A DNA stretch of 64,000 nucleotides, taken from the NCBI GenBank assembly GCA_016718035.1, contig JADKEK010000002.1, positions 434,001-498,000 on the forward strand, in the 5' to 3' direction. How positions within the stretch are numbered: position 1 is the first letter of the stretch; every line of letters begins with the position of its first letter. The DNA comes from Bacteroidota bacterium (GTDB lineage: Bacteria; Bacteroidota; Bacteroidia; Chitinophagales; BACL12). Below the pieces are notes generated by a model. It was not told where the DNA came from. It worked only from the letters and a program-made list of their open reading frames with translations, and did not search any database. This document shows, piece by piece, positions 51,622 through 60,540 of the stretch. The position numbers were made by a program, and so were the translations under genes.

Positions 51622-52973
51622 CCTTGTGGTACGCCTATTGCTGATGAGGTGCGACCTTTAATTCGTCCCGACTTCATCAAACCGTCATAGTGACGCATTA
51701 ACAGGTGACTTTCAATTTGTTGTAATGTATCCAGAATTACACCCACCATAATTAATAGTGAGGTTCCTCCGAAAAAGCTTGCAAAACTTTGATCAACTCC
51801 GATTACTCTTGTAATTACAGGTGCAACCGCAACAAGTGCTAGGAAAATTGAACCCGGCAATGTTATTCTTGACAACACATTATCAATGAACTCTGCAGTT
51901 TTTTTACCTGGTTTAACTCCCGGAATAAAACCACCGTTTTTCTTTAAATCATCAGCCATTTGTGTTGGGTTGATGATAATTGCGGTATAGAAATAAGTAA
52001 ATATTACAATTAACAAACCATATATAACATTATATCCTACACTCTGAAAATCGTTTAACATTGCTAACACCGGTGAGCTACTCCAATCTTCATTGATTTG
52101 AGCGAAAATACCCGGAATAAACATTAATGCCTGAGCAAAAATGATTGGCATTACACCCGCAGCATTAATTTTTAACGGAATATAATTTCTTACTCCACCA
52201 TATTGACGTGAGCCAACTACTCTTTTTGCATATTGAACAGGAATTCTTCTTGTTCCCTGAACCAATAAAATACAACCCATAATAACTAAAACCATAAATG
52301 CGATTTCAAGTACGAATGGAATATATCCACCACCACCATCAGCACCGCGGTTAGTTATCTCATTAATAATGGCTGCCGGTAAACCTGCAACGATACCCAC
52401 CATGATTAACATGGAAATACCATTACCAATACCTTTATCTGTAATACGTTCACCCATCCACATAGTAAATAAAGTGCCCGCGGTTAAAATAATCACACAA
52501 ATAAACCAGAACAATCCTTCAGGAGCAACGATAAAGTCGGCCTGTTCAGACATGTTTTTCAAATAAGCAAAATAACCGGAAGCCTGAAGAGCAGTTACTA
52601 TTACTGTAAGGTAACGTGTATACTGGTTCATTTTGCGGCGACCGCTTTCACCTTCTTTTTGCATACGTGCAAAATAGGGAACTGCAATGGCTAATAATTG
52701 CATTGCGATTGATGCCGAAATGTATGGCATAATACCCAACGCAAATATGGAAGCTCTGCTGAAACCACCACCTGCAAATAAGTTAATTAAACCCAACAAA
52801 CCACTCTGACCGTTAACGTTAGCGGCCTGACCGTAAATAGCTGGATCTATACCCGGAAGCATAACATAAGACCCAAAACGAAACAACAACACTAAACCGA
52901 TAGTATAGGTCAGTCGTTTACGGAGATCTTCGATGCTCCAAATATTTTTTAATGTTTGTATGAATTTTTTCAT
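51618..52973 (-). CDS. secY: Protein translocase subunit SecY
   Basis: 451 residues with ten membrane segments. SecY signatures seen are YISASIAMQLL (near 85-95), the large cytoplasmic loops with RIPVQYAKRVVGSRQYGG and the plug-near LGIMPYISAS. It forms the channel with SecE and SecG. The gene ends in TGA that overlaps the map start. It follows rplO after 3 bases, the standard spc order. Confidence 0.97.
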   Translation of the reverse strand: MKKFIQTLKNIWSIEDLRKRLTYTIGLVLLFRFGSYVMLPGIDPAIYGQAANVNGQSGLLGLINLFAGGGFSRASIFALGIMPYISASIAMQLLAIAVPYFARMQKEGESGRRKMNQYTRYLTVIVTALQASGYFAYLKNMSEQADFIVAPEGLFWFICVIILTAGTLFTMWMGERITDKGIGNGISMLIMVGIVAGLPAAIINEITNRGADGGGGYIPFVLEIAFMVLVIMGCILLVQGTRRIPVQYAKRVVGSRQYGGVRNYIPLKINAAGVMPIIFAQALMFIPGIFAQINEDWSSSPVLAMLNDFQSVGYNVIYGLLIVIFTYFYTAIIINPTQMADDLKKNGGFIPGVKPGKKTAEFIDNVLSRITLPGSIFLALVAVAPVITRVIGVDQSFASFFGGTSLLIMVGVILDTLQQIESHLLMRHYDGLMKSGRIKGRTSSAIGVPQG

Positions 52974-52976
52974 GTA

Positions 52977-53429
52977 TTAAGCTATCACATTAACTGTTCC
53001 GCCTGCTGCTTCAACACCTTTTTTAGCTGCTTCGCTGCATGCATGCGCCCAAATTTCTACTTTCGCTTTTAACTCACCACGACCCAAAACTTTCAAACGT
53101 TCTTCACCTTTGATAATTCTGTTTGCTTTTAACATATCAAGGTCGAGTTTGGTGATTTCATATTTATCAACCAATGCCTGAATCTGATCAAGATTGAATG
53201 AAACGTATTTAACTTCAAAATTTTTGTTGTTAAAACCACGTTTTGGCAAACGGCGTTGTAAAGGCATCTGTCCACCTTCATGACCTCTCTTACGAGAGTT
53301 ACCTGAACGGGAACCTGCACCTTTAAAACCTCTTTTAGAAGTTTCGCCCCAGCCCGAACCTTGTCCACGACCAATGCGGTGACGTTTTTTAATCGAGCCT
53401 TCTGCCGGTTTTAAATTTGATAAATCCAT
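52977..53429 (-). CDS. rplO: 50S ribosomal protein L15
   Basis: 150 residues. The N-terminal Gly/Arg/Lys-rich part has RIGRGQGSGWGETSKRGFKGAGSR (in part RIGRGQGSGWG) and GGQMPLQRRLPKRGF; the C-terminal domain ends GTVNVIA. It joins domains of 23S rRNA. Two bases separate it from rpmD. Confidence 0.97.
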   Translation of the reverse strand: MDLSNLKPAEGSIKKRHRIGRGQGSGWGETSKRGFKGAGSRSGNSRKRGHEGGQMPLQRRLPKRGFNNKNFEVKYVSFNLDQIQALVDKYEITKLDLDMLKANRIIKGEERLKVLGRGELKAKVEIWAHACSEAAKKGVEAAGGTVNVIA

Positions 53430-53431
53430 TA

Positions 53432-53611
53432 TTAAATATTTTCTACTTTAACTAAATGTTGAACTGCTTTCACCATACCGATAATTTGTGGAGTTGCTTC
53501 CACTTCTACCGTTTGGTTCATTTTACGAAGACCTAAAGCTTTCATAGTTGCTTTTTGTCTTTTTGGTCTGTCAGTTGTGCTTCTAACTGATGTTACTCTT
53601 ATCTTGCTCAT
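53432..53611 (-). CDS. rpmD: 50S ribosomal protein L30
   Basis: 59 residues, MSKIRVTSVRSTTDRP... ending HLVKVENI. The segment RQKATMKALGLRKMNQ is the L30 signature (ALGLRK). It is short but complete, between rpsE (6 bases) and rplO (2 bases), where L30 belongs in the spc operon. Confidence 0.96.
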   Translation of the reverse strand: MSKIRVTSVRSTTDRPKRQKATMKALGLRKMNQTVEVEATPQIIGMVKAVQHLVKVENI

Positions 53612-53617
53612 AACTGA

Positions 53618-54139
53618 TTAATTATTAAATACTTTTTTTAATGGTGTATTTCTCTGTTGAGCGATGGTCATTGGTGTTCTTAAATGCGCCAATGCGTCAA
53701 AAGTTGCTTTCACCACGTTATGTGGGTTAGATGAACCAAGTGATTTTGCTAAAACGTCGGTTACACCTGCGCTTTCAAATACTGCGCGCATTGCACCACC
53801 TGCAATTACACCTGTTCCGTGAGCAGCCGGCTTAATCATCACTTTACCAGCTCCGAATTTTCCAAGTTGTTCGTGAGGTATAGTTCCTTTATGAACCGGA
53901 ACTTTGATGAGGTTTTTCTTAGCATCATCGATACCTTTTTGGATAGCTTCGGTTACCTCGCGGGCTTTACCTAAACCATGTCCAACAATACCGTTGCCAT
54001 CGCCTACAACTACCAGGGCAGAAAAACTGAATGTTCTACCACCTTTGGTAACTTTAGCTACACGCTGGATACCAACAATCTTTTCTTTTAATTCGAGCTC
54101 ACTTGCTCTAACTCTTTGTATTTCTCTGTTAATTGCCAT
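53618..54139 (-). CDS. rpsE: 30S ribosomal protein S5
   Basis: 173 residues. The dsRNA-binding part reads LKEKIVGIQRVAKVTKGGRTF (in part VAKVTKGGRTFSF) and GLGKAREVTEAIQKG; the C-terminal domain has HGTGVIAGGAMRAVFE. S5 helps decoding accuracy and helicase activity. 15 bases after rplR. Confidence 0.97.
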   Translation of the reverse strand: MAINREIQRVRASELELKEKIVGIQRVAKVTKGGRTFSFSALVVVGDGNGIVGHGLGKAREVTEAIQKGIDDAKKNLIKVPVHKGTIPHEQLGKFGAGKVMIKPAAHGTGVIAGGAMRAVFESAGVTDVLAKSLGSSNPHNVVKATFDALAHLRTPMTIAQQRNTPLKKVFNN

Positions 54140-54154
54140 AACTCAAGTTCTGTT

Positions 54155-54511
54155 TTAGAATTGAAGACCTCCCTCGCGAGCACCTTCGGCCAGTTTAAGA
54201 ATTCTTCCGTGATATAAGTAACCGCCACGGTCAAACGACACAGAAACGATTCCTTTTTCAGCCGCTCTTTGAGCGAGCATTGTACCTACTGCCTTCGCTT
54301 TATCGCATTTTGTACCGGTAATGGTTTTACCCTGTGTATCGGTAGTTGATGCAGAACAAAGTGTATGGCCTGCTACATCGTCAATTAACTGAGCATAAAT
54401 TTCTTTATTGCTTCTGAAAATTGCCAATCTTGGACGCTCAGCCGTTCCCGTAATTTTTTTACGGATACGATAGCGGATTTTTTGTCTTCTTATTACTTTT
54501 TCGGATAACAT
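54155..54511 (-). CDS. rplR: 50S ribosomal protein L18
   Basis: 118 residues. It has RLAIFRSNKEIYAQLIDD (near 28-45) and the C-terminal SVSFDRGGYLYHGRILKLAEGAREGGL (in part FDRGGYLYHGR), typical of L18, which binds 5S rRNA with L5. It follows rplF by 11 bases. Confidence 0.97.
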   Translation of the reverse strand: MLSEKVIRRQKIRYRIRKKITGTAERPRLAIFRSNKEIYAQLIDDVAGHTLCSASTTDTQGKTITGTKCDKAKAVGTMLAQRAAEKGIVSVSFDRGGYLYHGRILKLAEGAREGGLQF

Positions 54512-54522
54512 AGCTAATGCTT

Positions 54523-55077
54523 TTATTTACCTGCTGTTTTACCAGCTTTACGACGCAATACTTCATCAGAATATTTAATACCTTTTCCTTTGTATGGTTC
54601 AGGCTTGCGGAATGATCTGATTTTCGCAGCAATTGCACCTAATAATTGTTTATCGTTGCTTTCGAGAATGATTGTTGGGTTTTTACCCTTTTCACTCACG
54701 GTTGACAATTTCACCTCTTTTGGTATCATCATCATGATAGGGTGAGAGTAACCTACAGCGATTTCTAAAATCTGACCTGTGTTTGCTGCTCTGTAACCTA
54801 CCCCTACCAGTTCGAGTTCTTTTTTAAACCCTTCTGATACGCCTTTTACCATGTTGGCAATTAATGCGCGGTATAAACCATGCATAGCTTTGTGGCGTTT
54901 TTGTTCGGTTGGACGTTCCAGTTTAACAACTGAACCTTCAGGTTTAATAGCGATGTCGCTATCTACCTTTAGTGTCAACTCTCCGCGTTTACCTTTTACG
55001 GTAACAACATTGTTGTCAGCAACCGAAACTGTAACTCCTGCCGGTAATTGAATGGGTAATTTTCCTATTCGTGACAT
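54523..55077 (-). CDS. rplF: 50S ribosomal protein L6
   Basis: 184 residues, two related domains. The start MSRIGKLPIQLPAGV and the C-terminal PEPYKGKGIKYSDEVLRRKAGK (in part EPYKGKGIKY) are L6 signatures. It sits near the factor-binding site of the 50S subunit. 22 bases after rpsH. Confidence 0.97.
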   Translation of the reverse strand: MSRIGKLPIQLPAGVTVSVADNNVVTVKGKRGELTLKVDSDIAIKPEGSVVKLERPTEQKRHKAMHGLYRALIANMVKGVSEGFKKELELVGVGYRAANTGQILEIAVGYSHPIMMMIPKEVKLSTVSEKGKNPTIILESNDKQLLGAIAAKIRSFRKPEPYKGKGIKYSDEVLRRKAGKTAGK

Positions 55078-55099
55078 TGTAAAAATCTTTCTGTTTTAA

Positions 55100-55501
55100 T
55101 TAATAAACGTAACATAATACTTCACCACCTACATTCTGGCGTTTAGCTTCTTTTTCGGTCATTACACCTTTTGAAGTTGACACTATGGCCAAACCTAAAC
55201 CGCTCAGTACTCGTGGCATTTCACCAACACCTGCGTATTTTCGCAATCCTGGTTTACTTACTCTCGTAAGACCTTTGATGGCTGGGGATTTTGTAACAGG
55301 ATCGTATTTTAACGCGATCTTGATAGTACCCTGTGGACCTTCTTCCTCAAATTTATATCTGAAGATGAAACCATGCTCATACAAAATTTCAGTAAGGCGT
55401 TTCTTCATATTTGAAGCAGGCACCTCAACAATTCTGTGATTTGCTTTTTGAGCATTTCTGATTCTGGTCAGAAAATCAGCTATTGGATCTGTAACTTTCA
55501 T
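55100..55501 (-). CDS. rpsH: 30S ribosomal protein S8
   Basis: 133 residues. It opens DPIADFLTRIRNAQKANH and closes with the S8 signature LGLAIVSTSKGVMTEKEAK. S8 binds the central 16S domain and in E. coli represses the spc operon; no matching mRNA structure was sought here. 24 bases after rpsN. Confidence 0.97.
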   Translation of the reverse strand: MKVTDPIADFLTRIRNAQKANHRIVEVPASNMKKRLTEILYEHGFIFRYKFEEEGPQGTIKIALKYDPVTKSPAIKGLTRVSKPGLRKYAGVGEMPRVLSGLGLAIVSTSKGVMTEKEAKRQNVGGEVLCYVY

Positions 55502-55525
55502 TTGCCGTTTTTACTATTTTATTTA

Positions 55526-55795
55526 TTACCAACTTGCTTTAGTCATTCCCGGAATTTTACCATATAAGGCTAAATCGCGGAGTTTGATTCTTGAAATACC
55601 AAGGTCACTAATGTATCCTCTTGGACGACCGGTTAATTTACAACGGTTGCGGTATCTTACCTGCGAAGAATTACGTGGAAGTTTATCTAATTCTTCCCAT
55701 TTTCCTTCTGCCTTCAGTTGCTTACGTAAGTCAGCATAGTGCGTAATCATGCGCTGACGTTTAGTATTTCTTGCAATTATTGATTTTTTTGACAT
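55526..55795 (-). CDS. rpsN: 30S ribosomal protein S14 (zinc-free form)
   Basis: 89 residues, with RNRCKLTGRPRGYISDLGISRIKLRDLA (in part CKLTGRPRGY) and end GKIPGMTKASW. It is the long C-minus form: only one Cys is seen and the CxxC pairs of the short zinc form are missing. 9 bases after rplE. Confidence 0.97.
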   Translation of the reverse strand: MSKKSIIARNTKRQRMITHYADLRKQLKAEGKWEELDKLPRNSSQVRYRNRCKLTGRPRGYISDLGISRIKLRDLALYGKIPGMTKASW

Positions 55796-55804
55796 TGTAT
55801 TTTT

Positions 55805-56359
55805 TTATGGTTTGCGGAATGGCATTCCTAATCCTTTTAATAATTCGTATGCTTCTGCATCAGTATTAGCTGAGGTAACAAAAGTGATATCCATACCACT
55901 GATTCTTGTTACTTTGTCGATATCAATTTCAGGGAAAATGATATGTTCAGTTATACCTAATGTATAGTTTCCTCTTCCGTCGAAGCTTTTATCGTTTACA
56001 CCTTTAAAGTCGCGAACGCGTGGTAATGCCACTGCAAACAAACGATCCAGGAATTCATACATGTTTTCGCCTCTCAGGGTTACTTTCACACCAATTGGTT
56101 GGGCAGAACGTAATTTGAAATTCGAAATATCTTTTTTCGATACGGTAGCAACACATTTCTGACCGGTAATACGAGTCATTTCATCGATTGCTACATCGAT
56201 CATTTTTTTGTCCTGAGTAGCTTTACCAACCCCTTGATTTATTGAAATCTTAAGGAGTTTAGGAAGCTGCATAGAGCTTTTGTAGTTAAACTTCTCTTGA
56301 AGAGAAGGTGCTACTTCTTCGCTGTATTTTTTCTTCAGACGTGGAGTTCTAGTTTCCAT
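55805..56359 (-). CDS. rplE: 50S ribosomal protein L5
   Basis: 184 residues. Signature LLKISINQGVGKATQDKK (near 33-50) and RVRDFKGVNDKSFDGRGNYTLG (in part DFKGVNDKSFDGRGNY). It binds 5S rRNA and contacts the P-site tRNA. Its start overlaps the rplX stop by one base. Confidence 0.97.
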   Translation of the reverse strand: METRTPRLKKKYSEEVAPSLQEKFNYKSSMQLPKLLKISINQGVGKATQDKKMIDVAIDEMTRITGQKCVATVSKKDISNFKLRSAQPIGVKVTLRGENMYEFLDRLFAVALPRVRDFKGVNDKSFDGRGNYTLGITEHIIFPEIDIDKVTRISGMDITFVTSANTDAEAYELLKGLGMPFRKP

Positions 56360-56703
56360 TATTTAATTATTTCACCTGATTTATTAGTTCTTACTATTTT
56401 GCCTTCCACTTCTTTGCGGTTCACTCTGATTCCTTTTCCTGTTTTAGGATCAACCAGTTGAACATTACTGATGTGAATTGGCGCTTCTTTTTTAATGATA
56501 CCGCCGTTAGGGTATTGTTGAGTTGGGCGTGTATGTTTTGAAATGATGTTTACACCTTCAACCATAACACGACCGGTAGTATAATTTACCTCAACTACAC
56601 GTCCCTTTTTGCCTTTGTCGTCGCCGGTAATAACCAATACCGTATCGTTTTTCTTAACGTGGTATTTTGGTTTGAAACGGCTGTTTGTATTTTTTGCTGC
56701 CAT
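56359..56703 (-). CDS. rplX: 50S ribosomal protein L24
   Basis: 114 residues. The KOW motif reads VKKNDTVLVITGDDKGKKGRVVEV (in part VITGDDKGKKGRV), with VEGVNIISKHTRP following. It is an assembly-initiating protein of the 50S subunit. 2 bases after rplN; one-base overlap with rplE. Confidence 0.97.
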   Translation of the reverse strand: MAAKNTNSRFKPKYHVKKNDTVLVITGDDKGKKGRVVEVNYTTGRVMVEGVNIISKHTRPTQQYPNGGIIKKEAPIHISNVQLVDPKTGKGIRVNRKEVEGKIVRTNKSGEIIK

Positions 56704-56705
56704 AA

Positions 56706-57074
56706 TTATAACACCTCCGGTGCCAATGAAACGATTTTCATAAATTGTTTATCCCTTAATTCACGAGCTACAGGTCCGAAAATACGTGTTCCTCTTGGCT
56801 CGTCAGATGCGTTCAGCAACACACATGCATTGTCATCGAAACGGATGTATGAACCATCTTTACGACGAACTTCTTTATGTGTTCTTACAACAACTGCTGT
56901 AGATACAGTACCTTTTTTGATACCACCTCCCGGTAGGGCATCTTTCACGGTAACGATGATTTTATCGCCAAGTGAAGCGTACCTTCTACCTGTGCTGCCT
57001 AATACACGGATACACAACACTTCGCGTGCTCCGCTGTTGTCAGCTACTTTTAGTCTAGATTCCTGTTGTATCAT
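56706..57074 (-). CDS. rplN: 50S ribosomal protein L14
   Basis: 122 residues. It opens MIQQESRLKVADNSGAREVLC and has the closing segment RGTRIFGPVARELRDKQFMKIVSLAPEVL, quoted by motif (ADNSGA, TRIFGPVARELR). It forms an intersubunit bridge. One base lies between it and rpsQ. Confidence 0.97.
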   Translation of the reverse strand: MIQQESRLKVADNSGAREVLCIRVLGSTGRRYASLGDKIIVTVKDALPGGGIKKGTVSTAVVVRTHKEVRRKDGSYIRFDDNACVLLNASDEPRGTRIFGPVARELRDKQFMKIVSLAPEVL

Positions 57075-57075
57075 G

Positions 57076-57339
57076 TTATTTAGCTCTTTCGACTACGTCA
57101 ACTAATCTCCATCTTTTGAGTTTACTCAGCGGACGGGTTTCCATTATTACTACTTTATCACCCACTTTAGCATCATTTGCCTCATCGTGTGCATGATATT
57201 TTTTTGTTTTTTTGAGGAACTTACCGTACTTGGTGTGCATGATTTTTCGCTCAACTGCAACGGTGATGGATTTATCCATTTTGTTGCTGGTTACCACTCC
57301 GGTAATTGTTCTTCTAAGATTTCTTGTTTCCTGTTCCAT
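57076..57339 (-). CDS. rpsQ: 30S ribosomal protein S17
   Basis: 87 residues, OB-fold: TGVVTSNKMDKSITVAVER (near 13-31) and GDKVVIMETRPLSKLKRWRLV are S17 signatures. It binds the 5' domain of 16S rRNA. 12 bases after rpmC. Confidence 0.97.
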   Translation of the reverse strand: MEQETRNLRRTITGVVTSNKMDKSITVAVERKIMHTKYGKFLKKTKKYHAHDEANDAKVGDKVVIMETRPLSKLKRWRLVDVVERAK

Positions 57340-57351
57340 CCTGGTTTTGTT

Positions 57352-57561
57352 TTATTTGGCTGAAACCAATTCACGTTTACGAATTTCTGTGTTCAATCGG
57401 GCAATTTCACGACGCACGTAAGTAATTTGCGACGGATTGTCGATTGGGTTAACTGCATGGTTGAAACGCAGTTTTTGTAAACGATCAGTATCGTCATGAA
57501 GCCTTTGTTTAAGGTCTTCCATGCTGAGCTGGTTTAAATCTTCTCTTTTTAACTTAGCCAT
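57352..57561 (-). CDS. rpmC: 50S ribosomal protein L29
   Basis: 69 residues, two helices: LSMEDLKQRLHDDTDRLQKLRFNHA (in part LQKLRFNHAV) and ITYVRREIARLNTEIRKREL. It lies at the peptide exit where SRP and trigger factor dock. 17 bases after rplP. Confidence 0.96.
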   Translation of the reverse strand: MAKLKREDLNQLSMEDLKQRLHDDTDRLQKLRFNHAVNPIDNPSQITYVRREIARLNTEIRKRELVSAK

Positions 57562-57578
57562 TTGCCAAATTTTTAGTT

Positions 57579-57998
57579 TTATGAAACGTAATCTCTACGG
57601 ACTACAAATTTTGTTTTAACTGGTAATTTACCTGCAGCAAGACGCATTGCTTCGCGTGCAGTATCCAGTGGTACTCCATCAGCTTCGAACATAATTCTTC
57701 CCGGCTGAACAACTGCTACCCAATATTCTGGGGCACCTTTACCTTTACCCATACGAACCTCTGCAGGTTTTTTGGTTATAGGCTTGTCAGGGAATATGTT
57801 TATCCAAACCTGGCCTTCACGTTTTAGATGACGCGTTAATGCAACCCTTGCAGCTTCTATCTGACGGTCGGTAATCCAGCCTTCTTCAAGCGTTTTTAAA
57901 CCGAATGATCCTGCTGATAGTAGGCTGCCTCTTTTAGCATTACCTTTTATCTTGCCTTTAAACGTTTTGCGATGTTTTACTTTTTTTGGCGCTAACAT
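57579..57998 (-). CDS. rplP: 50S ribosomal protein L16
   Basis: 139 residues: KVKHRKTFKGKIKGNAKRG near the start, and RMGKGKGAPEYWVAVVQPGRIMFE (in part GKGKGAPEYWVAVV) with LPVKTKFVVR near the end. It helps position the A-site tRNA. 11 bases after rpsC. Confidence 0.97.
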   Translation of the reverse strand: MLAPKKVKHRKTFKGKIKGNAKRGSLLSAGSFGLKTLEEGWITDRQIEAARVALTRHLKREGQVWINIFPDKPITKKPAEVRMGKGKGAPEYWVAVVQPGRIMFEADGVPLDTAREAMRLAAGKLPVKTKFVVRRDYVS

Positions 57999-58009
57999 GA
58001 TTTATTTTT

Positions 58010-58711
58010 TTAACGTTTAGCTCTTCTTCTCTTGTTATTGCGATCTTTTTCTTGTTGTAAACCAACATTCGGCTGGAGGTCGCGTTTTCCGAGTACTTCA
58101 CCTTTACAGATCCATACTTTTACACCGAGTTTACCGTATACTGTTTGTGCTTCTTTCCAAGCGTAATCAATATCTGCACGGAAAGTATGTAATGGCACAC
58201 GGCCTTGTTTGTATTCTTCTGAACGTGCCATCTCAGCTCCGTTTAAGCGGCCACTGATACGGATTTTTATCCCTTCAGCTCCCATACGCATGGTTGATGC
58301 GATAGCCATTTTAATGGCACGGCGGAAATTGATACGTGCTTCTAACTGACGAGCGATTGTTTCGCCTACAATTGCAGCATCTAATTCCGGACGACGGATT
58401 TCGATGATGTTGATTTGTACATCTTTGTCAGTGATTTTCTTTAATTCCTCTTTCACTTTATCAACTTCTCCACCACCTTTTCCGATGATAATTCCCGGAC
58501 GTGAAGTATGGATTGTTACAGTGATTCTGTTGAGGGTTCTTTCAATCACGATTTTTGAAATACCACCTTTTGATATCCTGGCGCTCAGGTACTGACGGAT
58601 TCTTTCATCTTCTACCAGTTTCTCTGCCATGGTTTTTCCACCATACCAGTTGCTGTCCCATCCGCGGATGATACCTAATCTGTTGCCTATCGGGTTACAT
58701 TTTTGTCCCAT
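58010..58711 (-). CDS. rpsC: 30S ribosomal protein S3
   Basis: 233 residues: the KH domain has RPGIIIGKGGGEVDKVKEEL (near 69-88, GxxG loop GKGG), and the C-terminal domain has GIKIRISGRLNGAEMARSE. A basic tail (KDRNNKRRRAKR) ends it. It lies at mRNA entry with helicase function. 14 bases after rplV. Confidence 0.97.
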   Translation of the reverse strand: MGQKCNPIGNRLGIIRGWDSNWYGGKTMAEKLVEDERIRQYLSARISKGGISKIVIERTLNRITVTIHTSRPGIIIGKGGGEVDKVKEELKKITDKDVQINIIEIRRPELDAAIVGETIARQLEARINFRRAIKMAIASTMRMGAEGIKIRISGRLNGAEMARSEEYKQGRVPLHTFRADIDYAWKEAQTVYGKLGVKVWICKGEVLGKRDLQPNVGLQQEKDRNNKRRRAKR

Positions 58712-58725
58712 TCGAATTAATTATT

Positions 58726-59118
58726 TTATTCTTTGGTTTCGTTATTTGCGTTATTGGTTGCAGTTCTTGATGCAACTTTAATAGTAATGTGATTGGTGCG
58801 TTTGCGGATACGGTAAGCTCTTCCGTGTGGTGCCGGTTGAAAACGACGCATGGTTTTACCTCCGTCTACAAAACATTCTTTCACATATAAACTACTGTCG
58901 GCAGCATCCATTTCGAATTTTTGCTCCCAGTTCTTAATTGCACTTCTCAACAATTTTTCAATTGGTGTTGCGGCTGCTTTATCAGTAAACCTTAACACAT
59001 TGAGTGCTTTATCAATATCCAACCCCCTGATAAGGTCAACAACATATCTTGTTTTACGCGGCGAACCTGCGTTGTTGTTGGTTCTTGGGTTGTTTATAAG
59101 TTTTGCTACTGCTTCCAT
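58726..59118 (-). CDS. rplV: 50S ribosomal protein L22
   Basis: 130 residues: SPRKTRYVVDLIRGLDIDKAL near the start, and the loop reaching the exit tunnel, GGKTMRRFQPAPHGRAYRI (in part RRFQPAPHGRAYRIRKR). A short Asn/Thr/Glu tail follows (NNANNETKE). 5 bases after rpsS. Confidence 0.97.
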   Translation of the reverse strand: MEAVAKLINNPRTNNNAGSPRKTRYVVDLIRGLDIDKALNVLRFTDKAAATPIEKLLRSAIKNWEQKFEMDAADSSLYVKECFVDGGKTMRRFQPAPHGRAYRIRKRTNHITIKVASRTATNNANNETKE

Positions 59119-59123
59119 AATTC

Positions 59124-59387
59124 TTATCTGTTACCAGAGTGTGATTTAAAGTTTCTAGTTGGTGAAAATTCACCTAATTTATGACCTACCATGTTCTCGG
59201 TAACAAATACCGGAATGAACTTGTTGCCATTGTGAACTGCGAATGTATGACCTACCATATCAGGGAAAATGGTAGAACGGCGTGACCATGTTTTAACCAC
59301 AGTTTTTTTACCGCTTTCATTCAACTTCTCTACCTTGCCGGCGAGATTATGATCCACATAAGGTCCTTTTTTTATCGAACGTGCCAT
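59124..59387 (-). CDS. rpsS: 30S ribosomal protein S19
   Basis: 87 residues: MARSIKKGPYVDHNL start, TWSRRSTIFPDMVGHTFAVHNG and GHKLGEFSPTRNFKSH near the end, quoted in part, are S19 signatures. It is in the 30S head near S13. 10 bases after rplB. Confidence 0.97.
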   Translation of the reverse strand: MARSIKKGPYVDHNLAGKVEKLNESGKKTVVKTWSRRSTIFPDMVGHTFAVHNGNKFIPVFVTENMVGHKLGEFSPTRNFKSHSGNR

Positions 59388-59397
59388 TAACTATTAA

Positions 59398-60222
59398 TTA
59401 TTTTTTGCGTCTGCTAATAATAAACTTAGATGTTGTTTTCTTAGGGTGACGGGTTTTCATACCTTTTGAGTATTTACCGTTACGTGACCTTGGATGTCCT
59501 CCTGATGAACGTCCTTCACCACCACCCATTGGGTGATCAACAGGGTTCATGGATACACCTCGGTTACGAGGACGAACGCCTAACCAACGATTGCGACCTG
59601 CTTTACCAAGTTGCTGTAAGTTGTGATCAGGATTTGATACCGTACCAACAGTTGCATAACAAGTGTCTAATATCATACGGGTTTCACCTGAAGGCATGCG
59701 AATGATAACATACTTCCCTTCCTTAGCTGATAACTGAGCCCAGCTTCCTGCGCTGCGGGCAATCATACCACCTTTACCGGGTTGCATCTCGATATTGTGG
59801 ATGATAGTTCCGAGCGGAATATTGCGGAGCATCAAAGCGTTACCTAATTCAGGAGCAACATTGTCGCCTGCCTCAATGGTTTGTCCTACCTGAATACCAT
59901 TTGGCGCCAGGATATAACGTTTTTCACCATCGGCATAGTTAACCAATGCGATAAATGCAGTACGGTTCGGATCGTATTCTACCGTTTTAACTGTAGCGGG
60001 AACATTATGCTTGTCGCGCTTAAAGTCAATGATACGGTATTTCTTTTTATGGCCACCGCCAATATAGCGCATGGTCAATGCTCCCGAACTATTGCGTCCA
60101 CCCGTTTTCTTAAACGGGGCTGTCAAACTCTTTTCTGGTGTATCCGTAGTAACCTCAGCGTAAGCATTGCCTATTCTGAATCGTGTACCTGGTGTAACCG
60201 GATTATATTTCTTTAAAGCCAT
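59398..60222 (-). CDS. rplB: 50S ribosomal protein L2
   Basis: 274 residues: HKKKYRIIDFKR (near 54-65), RSAGSWAQLSAKEGKYVIIRMPSGE (in part) and the C-terminal MNPVDHPMGGGEGRSSGG with the catalytic-site-near His. It is needed for subunit joining and tRNA binding. 8 bases after rplW. Confidence 0.97.
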   Translation of the reverse strand: MALKKYNPVTPGTRFRIGNAYAEVTTDTPEKSLTAPFKKTGGRNSSGALTMRYIGGGHKKKYRIIDFKRDKHNVPATVKTVEYDPNRTAFIALVNYADGEKRYILAPNGIQVGQTIEAGDNVAPELGNALMLRNIPLGTIIHNIEMQPGKGGMIARSAGSWAQLSAKEGKYVIIRMPSGETRMILDTCYATVGTVSNPDHNLQQLGKAGRNRWLGVRPRNRGVSMNPVDHPMGGGEGRSSGGHPRSRNGKYSKGMKTRHPKKTTSKFIISRRKK

Positions 60223-60230
60223 CTTTCAGA

Positions 60231-60527
60231 TTAAATTGTGCTGAAAAAATCAATTGTTTCGCCTTTTTTGAGAGTAACGTAAGCTTTTTTCATACGTCCT
60301 TTGGTGCCCTGACTGATCCCGAACGGAGTTCTTTTCCAGCCGAATTTACCATTGTCTGTAATCGTTTTTACCGCCGCCACTGTAACACCGTAGTTTTTTT
60401 CCACGGCATTTTTGATCTCTATTTTATTGGCATCCATACCAACTACAAAACCATAGGTACCATTAGCTTCAGAAAGCTTGGTGGTTTTCTCGGTTATGAG
60501 TGGTTTTATTAATATTCTCTTTGCCAT
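60231..60527 (-). CDS. rplW: 50S ribosomal protein L23
   Basis: 98 residues: LIKPLITEKTTKLSEANGTYGF near the start and a long loop with KRTPFGISQGTKGRMKKAYVTL, quoted in part, are L23 signatures. It lies at the exit tunnel and binds trigger factor. 13 bases after rplD. Confidence 0.97.
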   Translation of the reverse strand: MAKRILIKPLITEKTTKLSEANGTYGFVVGMDANKIEIKNAVEKNYGVTVAAVKTITDNGKFGWKRTPFGISQGTKGRMKKAYVTLKKGETIDFFSTI

Positions 60528-60540
60528 TTTACTTATTTTA

